Assembly: GCF_003315595.1 (NCBI RefSeq)
Contig: NZ_QNQU01000005.1
Coordinates: 62,001 to 126,000 of the forward strand
Direction: 5' to 3'
Length of the DNA stretch: 64,000 nt
DNA from: Pedobacter miscanthi
Lineage (GTDB): Bacteria > Bacteroidota > Bacteroidia > Sphingobacteriales > Sphingobacteriaceae
In this document: positions 1 to 7,280 of the stretch, one piece after another
Position numbering within the stretch: the first letter of the stretch is position 1
How the letters are laid out: the number at the start of each line of letters is the position of its first letter
Translations under genes and position numbers: made by a program
The notes under the pieces: generated by a model
Told to the model about the DNA's origin: nothing
The model's database searches: none
What the model saw: only the letters and a program-made list of their open reading frames with translations

Positions 1-1
1 T

Positions 2-328
2 GCAATTAATGACACTTACCGCTCTGGCGGGGAGCAGAAAAAGGTGACTACATTTATCGACTGTTCGTATTGGCTTAATACCGGGATAGCGGACTACCTG
101 AAAAAGGGTGGATGGGTTCAACTGTATGGCCGTATAGGCGTTAATGCCTACCTGAGCAGTTCGGGTGAGGCTAAAGCATCACTGACCTTTCATACAGCAG
201 AGATTAAACTACTGGGCAGCGCTACACGCTCCGAAGTGGCAGCCTATTCAGATTCTATGCAACATGCACCAGAGCAGACCCTAAACGAAAAAATAACTTT
301 TCAGGGCATAGACGATCTTCCGTTTTAA
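2..328 (+). CDS. ssb: single-stranded DNA-binding protein, 3' part
   Basis: C-terminal part of an SSB, which coats single-stranded DNA in replication, recombination and conjugative transfer. The reading frame is open to the left edge and reads INDTYRSGGEQKKVTTFID before any methionine, matching the OB-fold core of SSBs (the 'TTFIDC' strand), so the GTG at 44 is internal and the gene starts outside the window. The protein ends in the acidic tip DDLPF, the usual SSB tail that recruits partner proteins. The linker between OB fold and tail is short. It lies 38 bp upstream of a DUF932 gene in the same direction, an arrangement common in plasmids and integrative elements, so this is probably the element's SSB rather than the host housekeeping copy. 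Confidence 0.85.
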   Translation, partial: AINDTYRSGGEQKKVTTFIDCSYWLNTGIADYLKKGGWVQLYGRIGVNAYLSSSGEAKASLTFHTAEIKLLGSATRSEVAAYSDSMQHAPEQTLNEKITFQGIDDLPF

Positions 329-366
329 TAATTAGCTGATACTTATTCATTTTAGATTTTACGACA

Positions 367-1452
367 ATGGCACATAACTTAAATTATAACGAGAACACAC
401 AGAAACACAGTTTTTTTTCGGTAAGTGAAAAAGCATGGCACGGCCTGGGGAAAATTGTAGATGCTTATCCCACATCAGCGGAAGCCTTAAAATTTGCGGG
501 GCTTGATTATTCGGTCGAAAAAAGGCCGCTCTTTACAATGGATGCGCTGAATATGCGCCTGCGCAATCAGCCTGATCCCGATGCGATCATTTTGGGCGCA
601 TCCTCTGACATTGAAGTCCCGAATTATTTTGCTACCGTACGTACCGATTCCGATACGGTTTTGGGAGTGGTGGGCAAGGATTATAGCGTGGTACAGAATA
701 CCGAAGCCTTTGAATTTTTCGATAGCATTGTTGGCGGGGGCGAGGGCATCCTCTACGAAACCGCCGGGGCTTTGGGTAAGGGGGAACGGATTTTCATTAC
801 CGCAAAATTGCCCTCCTATATCAAAGTGGGAAAGGATGACCTGATCGAGCAATATCTTTTTCTAACTACCTCACATGATGGCTTTGGAAGCATCACAGCA
901 GCTTTTACACCCGTACGGATTGTGTGCAACAACACTTTGAACGCAGCCCTTAAAAATTCTACAAATTCCATCCGAATCCGTCATTCCTCGGGTGCAGGGG
1001 ACAGGCTGAAAACGGCCCACACGCTTATGGGTATTTCGGGCAGGATAGGGGATGAAATGGAGCAGCTATTTAACCATTGGGCAACCGTGCGTATTTCCGA
1101 TGAAGAAGTAAAGAAACTCATACAGATTGCAATGGCTCCAAACCGTGAAGTGTTAAGCAAACTGAAAAACGGGACTGTTGATGAAGCATCAAGTGTGTAT
1201 AAAAATATTGTTGATGATGTTTATAGTTATGCAATGGCTAATCCCTCGCAGTTGCTGGATACCACCAAAGGCACGTTGTTTGGTGCGTATAATGCCGTAA
1301 CGGGCTACTATCAGAATGTGCGCAGGTTCAAAGACGGAGAATCCAAGTTTAAATCCATATTGGAGGGAACTGCCAAACAACGGGGACAGTCTGCCTTTGA
1401 CCTGTGCTTGAGTCTAGGCAGAAACGAAAACATTTCATTTCAACTGAATTAA
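367..1452 (+). CDS. DUF932 phage/plasmid-like protein
   Basis: A 361-residue protein of the DUF932 family (phage/plasmid-like protein, TIGR03299 type), which is widespread on conjugative elements and phages; its function is unknown. Family hallmarks are the N-terminal segment with 'KAWHGLGK' near residue 25, the 'YSVVQNTEAFEFFDSIV' region around residues 105-120, the 'FLTTSHDGFGSITAAFTPVRIVCNNTL' type core (split here as residues about 165-190), and a helical C-terminus. There is no signal peptide. The start ATG at 367 gives the usual family length. It follows the SSB gene closely and is probably part of the same transfer or maintenance module of the integrated element. The family assignment is firm; the function is not known. 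Confidence 0.85.
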   Translation: MAHNLNYNENTQKHSFFSVSEKAWHGLGKIVDAYPTSAEALKFAGLDYSVEKRPLFTMDALNMRLRNQPDPDAIILGASSDIEVPNYFATVRTDSDTVLGVVGKDYSVVQNTEAFEFFDSIVGGGEGILYETAGALGKGERIFITAKLPSYIKVGKDDLIEQYLFLTTSHDGFGSITAAFTPVRIVCNNTLNAALKNSTNSIRIRHSSGAGDRLKTAHTLMGISGRIGDEMEQLFNHWATVRISDEEVKKLIQIAMAPNREVLSKLKNGTVDEASSVYKNIVDDVYSYAMANPSQLLDTTKGTLFGAYNAVTGYYQNVRRFKDGESKFKSILEGTAKQRGQSAFDLCLSLGRNENISFQLN

Positions 1453-1493
1453 CTATCCGGGAGCGGTTATCCGCTCCCTTAAACAACTATACC

Positions 1494-1712
1494 ATGAGCA
1501 TATTAGCCGATACAACAGAAAAAAAAGCGCTTTACGAAATCGCAAAAACTCTGAGGTTTTTTCAGAGACTTGAATGCCTGCAGATTTCAGCAGGGGATGC
1601 CGTGCGCATCCGCCATGCAGAAAATATTATTAAAAGCGTAATAGGGGCCAACGGCTTTGATGCCGTTTTTTCTAAACGCAGGGGAACACACTTGATTAAA
1701 AAAAAATCATAA
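1494..1712 (+). CDS. small hypothetical protein of the integrative element
   Basis: A 72-residue protein (MSILADTTEKKALYEIAKTL at the N-terminus), basic at the C-terminus (RRGTHLIKKKS). I chose ATG 1494, not the longer frame starting at 1404, because the latter would overlap the DUF932 gene by about 50 bases and reads through its C-terminus in another frame. No membrane segment, Cys motif or known catalytic motif is visible. It lies 41 bp after the DUF932 stop in the same direction, so it is likely cotranscribed. Function not recognised; small proteins in this position are common on Bacteroidota mobile elements. Confidence 0.55.
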   Translation: MSILADTTEKKALYEIAKTLRFFQRLECLQISAGDAVRIRHAENIIKSVIGANGFDAVFSKRRGTHLIKKKS

Positions 1713-1799
1713 GAGCTAACTTCTTATGCAACTTTAAAAATGACTACTTAGGGTTAAGCATGTTAATAAGTGACTCCCTAATTTCCACCTGCTAAGTGT

Positions 1800-2105
1800 T
1801 CAGTCCTGAAAGCCTATGGATCCCAGGAATACTTTACTTCCCAGGGTGGGATGATAGGATGGGCGGTAGATGATATAGCCACATTCCTGCAACGACCTTA
1901 GGCATTTGTGGTAAGTTTTAGTTGAACAGATCTTACTGATCAACATAAGCCTGCTTCTGCTGATAGAAAATGGATTTTCAAATCCATTTTTCTTCCAGCA
2001 AATTAACATCGCTGAAAATAGTCCGAAATCAACTGTCGTAAGCCTGCTATCCCTACTGACTTTCTCTATCAGTATCGATATATCGTTAAATTCAGTCCTC
2101 ATCAT
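1800..2105 (-). CDS. hypothetical protein with winged-helix-like segment
   Basis: About 101 residues if started at ATG 2105; the open frame extends to 2150, but the earlier Met would overlap the upstream gene by about 60 bases. The middle and C-terminal part (VSRSRL-type 'SISRSRLMLISKI', then 'TYHKCLRSLQECGYIIY') has the look of a helix-turn-helix followed by a wing, as in replication-initiator-like or regulatory proteins of Bacteroidota elements. This is my reading of the pattern, not a family match. It overlaps the 3' end of the HTH gene at 2092-2409 by 14 bases, which suggests cotranscription and translational coupling. Function not known. Confidence 0.6.
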   Translation of the reverse strand: MMRTEFNDISILIEKVSRDSRLTTVDFGLFSAMLICWKKNGFENPFSISRSRLMLISKICSTKTYHKCLRSLQECGYIIYRPSYHPTLGSKVFLGSIGFQD

Positions 2106-2409
2106 TACCAGATCTAAAGGATGTGAATTCTTTAACAATATCATTCTCATTAGGCTTTGGAATCATAAGTTCTTCAACCGTGTCATGGAGGTAAAAATAA
2201 ATACTTCCAATTTTTGAATATGGCAAGGTTCCGTTCAGCCTGAGGTTTTGAAGCGTACCCTGCGATATCCCAAGTAATTTTCTTACCTCATGACCTCTAA
2301 TGTATTTTTTTTTAACTGGCTTATCCAGCCTGATAATTTTTTTAATCTCATTAAGCAGTTCACTGCCAAAAGCCTGAAGGTCTTCTTTTGTTATGATTTC
2401 TAAGTTCAT
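2092..2409 (-). CDS. helix-turn-helix protein, excisionase/MerR-like fold
   Basis: A 105-residue protein. The N-terminal third is helical (EDLQAFGSELLNEIKKII), and residues about 36-80 form an HTH_17-type DNA-binding domain: 'YIRGHEVRKLLGISQGTL', then 'LRLNGTLPYSKIGSIYFY', the usual wing with a key Lys/Ile-Gly. Such small proteins are found beside tyrosine integrases on Bacteroidota conjugative elements and act as excision or transfer regulators. The role here is inferred from fold and context. It is the upstream member of a two-gene set with the 1800-2105 gene. The acidic tail ends in SGNDED. Confidence 0.75.
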   Translation of the reverse strand: MNLEIITKEDLQAFGSELLNEIKKIIRLDKPVKKKYIRGHEVRKLLGISQGTLQNLRLNGTLPYSKIGSIYFYLHDTVEELMIPKPNENDIVKEFTSFRSGNDED

Positions 2410-2469
2410 TGCATTATTTCTTTATAGTTATTCACCGATTTGTACAGGTAAAACTATAGAGGGAATGCT

Positions 2470-2504
2470 AAACAAAAATGGCCAAAGTTTGGCTTTGGGC
2501 ATTT
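2470..2504 (-). terminator. probable intrinsic terminator after the 247-residue gene
   Basis: On the minus strand AAATGCCCAAAG and CTTTGGCCATTT form a stem around a five-base loop (2476-2504) with one mismatch, followed by a T-rich run (CATTTTTGTTT). It sits directly downstream of the stop at 2508. Confidence 0.55.
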
Positions 2505-2507
2505 GGA

Positions 2508-3251
2508 TTAGAGGTGTTTTAAAGTAATCTGAAAAATTTTATCCTTTTCAGCTATCTCAATATACTTTGAAGATGTATCGGGGGAAAGGTAATTTTGTGC
2601 GGTGCCGAAAGGAATATCTTTGTCCCCATGTGCAAAGTATTTCGATACCATTTTATATGCTGAACTATATCCCTGGGCGGTAAGCATTTTGGTGCCGTTT
2701 GGAAGCTGCAATGTTCTGATCTGCCTGAGCAGATCCATAAAAGTGGCCAGATTGCCTCTGCTTATGCTAATTTTTTCGCTAGGCTCATATTTCAGGCACT
2801 CCTTGATTTGCCCCTCCAGTTCCTTTATTCGGGTACGCAGGTGTTCTATTTCAAAATCTTTCTCTATTAGTAGATCGCTTACAGGTGTTGAACTGTTCCA
2901 TTTGTCATGTTTAGAAAATATGTTTCTGAAAGAACCAAGGGATTCTAAAGACCTTATATTGGTACTGTGTTTTTTGGAAAAGGGATTTTGGCTTTGATAA
3001 TATTTAATCCTTGTGGTAACTATGTCATTTACACATTCATGGAAATATCTTTCTTCACCGGGGTACTTGTCAATAAAATACTTGAGATGATAGCAATAAA
3101 ATTCATCATAGGAAGTCTGGGGCAAGTCATAGATTTTGAGTAAAAAGAAGTTGTCGGCCGAACCCTTGTCCCTGAAAACAGGTCGCCCGATTTCAAATGG
3201 ATTCGGGGAAAAGTCAAATCTTTCCCTGAATTTGAAGAGGTCATTTCTCAT
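2508..3251 (-). CDS. hypothetical protein of the integrative element, coiled-coil middle
   Basis: A 247-residue protein of unknown function. What can be seen: an N-terminal region rich in Phe and Tyr (DLFKFRERFDFSPNPFEIG; 'YDEFYCYHLKYFIDKYPGEE' around residue 50), a charged heptad-like segment around residues 125-150 (DFEIEHLRTRIKELEGQIKE), and a C-terminal block of about 80 residues with 'FMDLLRQIRTL' and 'YFAHGDKDIPFGTAQNYLSP' that looks like a conserved fold. It somewhat recalls RteC-type regulators of Bacteroides conjugative elements in size and in C-terminal layout, but I cannot support that name. It has its own hairpins on both sides. Its location between the integrase operon and the HTH pair suggests a regulatory or transfer role. 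Confidence 0.6.
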   Translation of the reverse strand: MRNDLFKFRERFDFSPNPFEIGRPVFRDKGSADNFFLLKIYDLPQTSYDEFYCYHLKYFIDKYPGEERYFHECVNDIVTTRIKYYQSQNPFSKKHSTNIRSLESLGSFRNIFSKHDKWNSSTPVSDLLIEKDFEIEHLRTRIKELEGQIKECLKYEPSEKISISRGNLATFMDLLRQIRTLQLPNGTKMLTAQGYSSAYKMVSKYFAHGDKDIPFGTAQNYLSPDTSSKYIEIAEKDKIFQITLKHL

Positions 3252-3292
3252 ATACAGGAGCGTTAAGTTTTAAGTGAACAATTAAATTTAAA

Positions 3293-3332
3293 CAAAAATG
3301 ATCTGAAAACAGAATTTCTTAAGCTTCAGATC
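3293..3332 (-). terminator. intrinsic terminator of the integrase-ORF6N operon
   Basis: Inverted repeat GATCTGAA (3300-3307) / TTCAGATC (3325-3332) with a 17-base loop; on the minus strand it is followed by ATTTTTGTTT. It lies just downstream of the ORF6N stop at 3349. Confidence 0.6.
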
Positions 3333-3348
3333 ACTTGCGGATCAGGTT

Positions 3349-3891
3349 TTATAATATATCCGGTTTGAACCCAATTCTTGTTCTTGGTTTTTTCTCATTT
3401 TCACTCGATACCATGAGTTCATCGAGATAACTAAAGACAATTTCGAGATTTTTATCGTGATCGCTTAACCTGTTCTTAATCCTTTCTATGTCCATACGTA
3501 ATGTGCTGGATTCTTGGAGCCGGTGCCTGATTTTGGTAAAAATTCTGATTATTTCTATGTTTACCATTATTGCACGCTCACTGTTTAATACGCTTGAAAG
3601 CATCGCAACCCCCTGTTCTGTAAAGGCCATAGTCCCATATTTTGAATATGTTCCATGTCCTAAGGTGCCAAATTGGTACCTTAGGATTTTCTGTTCATCA
3701 TCATTAAGTTCAAACATAAAATCCATTGGGAACCTAAGGAGGTTTCTTTTTACCTGCCGCTTTAGCTGTTTGGTTTCCACTTGATAAAGATTTGCCAAGT
3801 CGCTGTCCAGCATTACTTTTTGGTCTCTAATGTGATATATTTTACCTGTTACCGCTTCTTCGGTAATTAAGTCTTCTATGCTGTTTTCCAT
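3349..3891 (-). CDS. ORF6N domain protein (phage antirepressor-like)
   Basis: A 180-residue protein with an ORF6N domain over about residues 15-105, a DNA-binding domain related to KilA-N and found in phage antirepressors. Seen motifs: 'IYHIRDQKVMLDSDLANLY' near residue 20, 'VKRNLLRFPMDFMFEL' near residue 50, and 'YGTMAFTEQGVAMLSSVL' near residue 88; the C-terminal third is helical and charged. The ATG overlaps the stop of the integrase gene in the form TAATG, so the two are almost certainly translated in a coupled way. This places the protein as a partner of the integrase, possibly a directionality or induction factor; that role is inference. The domain assignment is firm. Confidence 0.88.
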   Translation of the reverse strand: MENSIEDLITEEAVTGKIYHIRDQKVMLDSDLANLYQVETKQLKRQVKRNLLRFPMDFMFELNDDEQKILRYQFGTLGHGTYSKYGTMAFTEQGVAMLSSVLNSERAIMVNIEIIRIFTKIRHRLQESSTLRMDIERIKNRLSDHDKNLEIVFSYLDELMVSSENEKKPRTRIGFKPDIL

Positions 3892-5147
3892 TATTTTGTT
3901 ATTGTGTAGTTATAGCTTACACCGGTGGTTTTTACAGGCGCTGTAGTAAGTTTTTCGCGTAAAACGGCCATATCTTTTCCGACTTTTATATCCAGCGTCT
4001 TTGCGTAGTGCTGTGTCGTCCTAATATCTTTATGCCCTAGCATTTTACTCACCGTTTCAATGGGTACGCCATTTTGAAGAGTAATTGTAGTAGCAAATGT
4101 ATGCCTGGCAATATGATAGGACAATACGAAACCTATTCCACACAAATCAGCGATTTCTTTTAAGTAGGCATTCATTTTCTGGTTTGAACTGACTGGAAAG
4201 GCTTTATCAAAATCGACACAGAGGGGATGGTTCTCGTATTTTGAAAGTAATTCAATGGCTTTTGGTAGCAGCGGGATTCGGGTAGGAGTACCAGTTTTCT
4301 GTCTGCTTGTAATAAGCCACCTTTCATTACTATTTCTAATAATAATTTCTGACCTTTTTAACTGATATATGTCAATGTAGGCTAAGCCGGTATAACAACT
4401 GAATAGAAATATATCCCTAACGCGGTTCAGCCTCTCGTTTCCAAATTCCAAAATTTCTAATTTATTTATCTCTTCCTGTGAAAGGCATGGCCTTTCAACT
4501 ACTTTCACCTTGGCTTTGAAATTTGCAAATGGGTCTCTGTTAATCCACCCATTTGCCAGGCAAAGCTTGATGATTTTTTTAAGGTTTTTGATGTATTTAA
4601 CCGCTGAATTATTGTTGCATTTTCTTGTTGTCCTGAGAAAGAAATCATAGTCAGTCAAAAACTCATGGTTAATTTTTCTGATATCGATATCCTTGATTTT
4701 ATGTTTTTCTGTTAAAAATTGCTTGATATGTCGCAAGGCGGTCTGATAGCGTAACAAAGTCATTGGTGCAAATTCGATACCTACCAATGCTTCCATTTCA
4801 TCGTTATGGTCTTGGAATACTTCGGTAAGCATTCGCGGCTTATCTGTTTTGCCCAGGAATTGATTAGCCAGGGTTTGGGCGGTGATTAGTTCATCCATAA
4901 GCAGAAGCTGTCTGTGTGCTTCATGGAGCTTCGTTTCCAACTGATGAAGATATAGATTTAGTGTTTTCGCTCTTGATGAGCTGCCGCTTACCTTACCATT
5001 CTCCCATTCTTTCTCAGGACAGGTTTTCCCTGTGGATAATTCACAACGTTTTTTTTCGACGGTAATCCTCATGTAGATAGAGGATAATCCTTGTTGATCT
5101 GTTTTTGCTTTCCGGAGAAAGAAAATTAAACTGAAATTTCTTTTCAT
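3891..5147 (-). CDS. tyrosine-type site-specific integrase
   Basis: A 418-residue tyrosine recombinase of the Bacteroidota type. Domains in order: an N-terminal arm-binding domain (about 1-90, 'FFLRKAKTDQQGLSSIYMRI'), a SAM-like core-binding domain (about 100-200), and the catalytic domain (about 215-400). Catalytic landmarks are visible: the first Arg region with 'FLFSCYTGLAYIDIYQL', the Lys region 'TSRQKTGTPTRIPLL', the HxxR box 'SYHIARHTFATT', and 'MLGHKDIRTTQHYAKT' with the Tyr nucleophile. It drives integration and excision of the element. The 5' end points at the 3' end of ssrA 260 bp away, the classic arrangement for an integrase that uses the tmRNA gene as its attachment site. It is followed with a one-base overlap by the ORF6N gene. 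Confidence 0.95.
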   Translation of the reverse strand: MKRNFSLIFFLRKAKTDQQGLSSIYMRITVEKKRCELSTGKTCPEKEWENGKVSGSSSRAKTLNLYLHQLETKLHEAHRQLLLMDELITAQTLANQFLGKTDKPRMLTEVFQDHNDEMEALVGIEFAPMTLLRYQTALRHIKQFLTEKHKIKDIDIRKINHEFLTDYDFFLRTTRKCNNNSAVKYIKNLKKIIKLCLANGWINRDPFANFKAKVKVVERPCLSQEEINKLEILEFGNERLNRVRDIFLFSCYTGLAYIDIYQLKRSEIIIRNSNERWLITSRQKTGTPTRIPLLPKAIELLSKYENHPLCVDFDKAFPVSSNQKMNAYLKEIADLCGIGFVLSYHIARHTFATTITLQNGVPIETVSKMLGHKDIRTTQHYAKTLDIKVGKDMAVLREKLTTAPVKTTGVSYNYTITK

Positions 5148-5203
5148 AAAAGTAATCTTAAAGGTGAAATAAAGTTAAGATTGCAGTCAAAAAAAGTCAA
5201 GAT

Positions 5204-5288
5204 GTTTACTGAGTAAACTAGTTGTATTACAACTAGTTAAGTGTGAAAGAGGTGAGTCCGAAACTTTCGTAGTTTGACTCACCTCTTT
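5204..5288. repeat. cluster of palindromes between integrase and ssrA
   Basis: Three adjoining inverted repeats: GTTTACT/AGTAAAC (5204-5218), AACTAGTTGT/ACAACTAGTT (5216-5238), and a long one with 13-bp arms AAAGAGGTGAGTC (5246-5258) / GACTCACCTCTTT (5276-5288) plus an inner AAACT/AGTTT. The motif ACTCACCTCTT is repeated directly at 5290-5299. The place next to the integrase and ssrA suggests recombinase or excisionase binding sites of the attachment region, or an operator of the integrase promoter. Confidence 0.6.
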
Positions 5289-5333
5289 ACTCACCTCTTA
5301 TATGCGTTATTTGGTCAAAAAAGCCACTAAATG

Positions 5334-5375
5334 CTAAAAAACAAAAGCCTGCAAATCGTTGATTTGCAGGCTTTT
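5334..5375 (-). terminator. intrinsic terminator of ssrA
   Basis: Perfect 15-bp stem AAAAGCCTGCAAATC (5343-5357) and its complement (5361-5375) around a GTT loop; on the minus strand it is followed by GTTTTTTAGC. It lies 34 bp past the tmRNA 3' end, so it most likely ends ssrA transcription. If it is host sequence, the element boundary is to its left. Confidence 0.8.
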
Positions 5376-5409
5376 AATGTTTTTCAGTGATTTTTGATAC
5401 TGATTCCAG

Positions 5410-5773
5410 TGGAGCCGAAGGGAGTCGAACCCTTGTCCAGTTGTGAGATAAATTATACCTTCTACATGCTTATTTTTCAATTGATTTTCGGGAAATAAAC
5501 GGGCTGAAAACCGACCTAATTTATAACCTTAGATACTTTATCTCACTTTAAGTCGCATCTCCTTAAAGCCAGCTTTGTTGTTTCGATGCCCCGGATTCTA
5601 ACCCAACAATGCAGCAGTTAGAGGGACAAAAGCTAAGCTAGTTCTAAACTAGGCAGCTAAGGCGTAAGTATTTTCGCCAACTAAAATTTGATCGTTCACT
5701 TTAAGTGCTCTCCGAACAACGCACTGCATGCTAACATAACCTTCGCCACCCTGTCAAATCCAAGAACGGCCCC
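5410..5773 (-). ncRNA. ssrA: transfer-messenger RNA (tmRNA)
   Basis: About 364 nt. The 5' end GGGGCCG pairs with CGGCTCC at the 3' end, giving a 7-bp acceptor stem with a G-U at the third pair, the alanine identity element; the discriminator A is at 5410 and CCA is not encoded. The T arm is GGACAAGGGTTCGACTCCC. The tag frame starts at the resume codon GGC (5678) after TAGTT and reads GENTYALAA, then TAG (5651-5649). tmRNA frees stalled ribosomes and adds this tag, which marks the product for proteolysis. The gene's 3' end borders the integrative element and is the likely attachment site. Confidence 0.95.
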
Positions 5774-5840
5774 GGTTTTCAGTTTACAATTATCAATTAT
5801 CAATTGCAAAACTGGACTACAAATATAATAAAATTATTGG

Positions 5841-6012
5841 TTAACTGGTTAATTGTTTAAATCGGTTAACTGATGCCATAACTACAACAATTAAACAATT
5901 AACCAGTTTTAACAATTAACCAATATACAGTTAACTAGTTAATTGTTTAAATCGGTTAACTGATGCAGTAAATCCAACAGTTAACCAATTAACCAGTTTA
6001 TACAATTAACCT
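5841..6012. repeat. two tandem 90-bp palindromic units
   Basis: Two imperfect copies with a 90-bp period (5841-5930 and 5931 to about 6012). The 29-base core starting GTTAATTGTTTAAATC is identical in both (5848-5876 and 5938-5966). The first copy is itself an inverted repeat with perfect 16-bp arms (5843-5858 and 5893-5908). The array abuts the stop codon of the aminotransferase gene. The same words (AATTAACCAGTT, TTTATACA, GTTAACC) recur after pheA at 18503-18605, so this is a dispersed repeat family. Confidence 0.8.
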
Positions 6013-6018
6013 ATTGAG

Positions 6019-7218
6019 CTAATCTTGTCTGCCTGGATACTGTTTCAAGGCTACTTCCAAACAATCCATTGCTGCATTTAAATCATCGGTATTTAAAACG
6101 TAAGCCATACGTACTTCGTTTTTACCCGAGCCAGCTGTTGAGTAAAAACCTGTGGCAGGTGCCATCATTACGGTTTGGTTTTCGTGGCTGAATTCTTCTA
6201 AAATCCACTGACAGAATTTATCCGCATCATCAATCGGGAATTTAGCAACTACATAAAATGCACCACCCGGGTTAGGGCAGAAAACACCTTCAATATTGTT
6301 CAACCTGCCAACCAAAGTATCGCGGCGTAAAGTATATTCTGTATTTACCTTTTCAAAATAGCTATCAGGCGTATCTACAGCAGCTGCACCGGCAATCTGC
6401 TCAACCATACCCGGACTTAACCTGGCCTGTGCAAATTTTAATCCTGATGCAATTACTTCCTTGTTTTTGGTAATCAAACAGCCCAAACGAGCACCACACG
6501 CACTGTAACGCTTAGAAACCGTATCCATAATGACTACATTTTCGTCTAATCCATCTAAATGCATCGGAGAAATAAATTCCCTTCCATCATAGCAGAATTC
6601 GCGGTAAGCCTCATCCGAGAATAGAAACAGGTCGTACTTTACACAAAGTGTTTTTAAAGCTTCCAGTTCTTCCCTCGAGTATAAATAACCGGTCGGATTA
6701 TTAGGGTTACAGATAATAATTGCCTTTGTTTTTTCGGTAATCAGTTTTTCAAACTCGGCAATAGGAGGCAGGGCAAAGCCATTTTGGATATACGAAAGGA
6801 TCGGTTTAACCACCACGTTACTCATACAGGCAAAACCATTGTAATTGGCGTAGAAAGGCTCAGGGATAATAATTTCATCACCTTCGTTAACGCAGGTTTG
6901 CATGGCAATGGTAATCGCCTCAGAGCCCCCAACGGTAACCAATATATTCTCGGGTGTAATGTTGTAACCCAGTTTATTGTAATATTCGGTAAGTTTTAAA
7001 CGGTAGGCAAGTGTACCTTCTGATGGCGTGTAGGCCCAAACATTAAAATCAATGTTTTTAATGGCATTCAGCATCCCTTCGGGTGTTTCTATATCGGGCT
7101 GACCAATATTTAAGTGGTAAACTTTTTTACCATCTTTTTTTGCTTGATCTGCATAGGGAGTTAATTTTCTGATCGGCGAAGCAGGCATCTGCACACCTTT
7201 TTGTGAAATTTTCGGCAT
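6019..7218 (-). CDS. PLP-dependent class I aminotransferase
   Basis: A 399-residue fold-type I aminotransferase of the aspartate/aromatic aminotransferase group, transferring amino groups between an amino acid and a 2-oxo acid in the cytosol. Motifs: 'HLNIGQPDIETPEGM' near residue 38, 'VTVGGSEAI' near 96 (PLP phosphate cup), 'CNPNNPTGYLYS' near 172, 'FSDEAYREF' near 203 with the PLP-ring Asp and Tyr, 'DTVSKRYSACGARLG' near 236 carrying the Schiff-base Lys, and a C-terminal 'KNEVRMAYV' with the substrate-carboxylate Arg. Substrate preference cannot be read from the sequence; an aspartate or aromatic role fits the nearby aromatic pathway genes, but it lies more than 10 kb from them and is not in the same transcription unit. 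Confidence 0.9.
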   Translation of the reverse strand: MPKISQKGVQMPASPIRKLTPYADQAKKDGKKVYHLNIGQPDIETPEGMLNAIKNIDFNVWAYTPSEGTLAYRLKLTEYYNKLGYNITPENILVTVGGSEAITIAMQTCVNEGDEIIIPEPFYANYNGFACMSNVVVKPILSYIQNGFALPPIAEFEKLITEKTKAIIICNPNNPTGYLYSREELEALKTLCVKYDLFLFSDEAYREFCYDGREFISPMHLDGLDENVVIMDTVSKRYSACGARLGCLITKNKEVIASGLKFAQARLSPGMVEQIAGAAAVDTPDSYFEKVNTEYTLRRDTLVGRLNNIEGVFCPNPGGAFYVVAKFPIDDADKFCQWILEEFSHENQTVMMAPATGFYSTAGSGKNEVRMAYVLNTDDLNAAMDCLEVALKQYPGRQD

Positions 7219-7230
7219 GGCACAAAAATA

Positions 7231-7260
7231 AAAAAGTCCCGATGAAAATCGGGACTTTTT
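7231..7260 (-). terminator. intrinsic terminator after the DUF1573 gene
   Basis: Perfect 13-bp stem AAAAAGTCCCGAT (7231-7243) and its complement (7248-7260) with a GAAA loop, flanked by A and T runs. It is 20 bp downstream of the DUF1573 stop and just upstream of the aminotransferase start. Confidence 0.85.
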
Positions 7261-7280
7261 AAATATTATCGGTTAAAAAA

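Noticed and set aside
5841..6012. CRISPR-like array
   Set aside because: Only two units, each palindromic over 16-bp arms, with no unique spacers and no cas genes.
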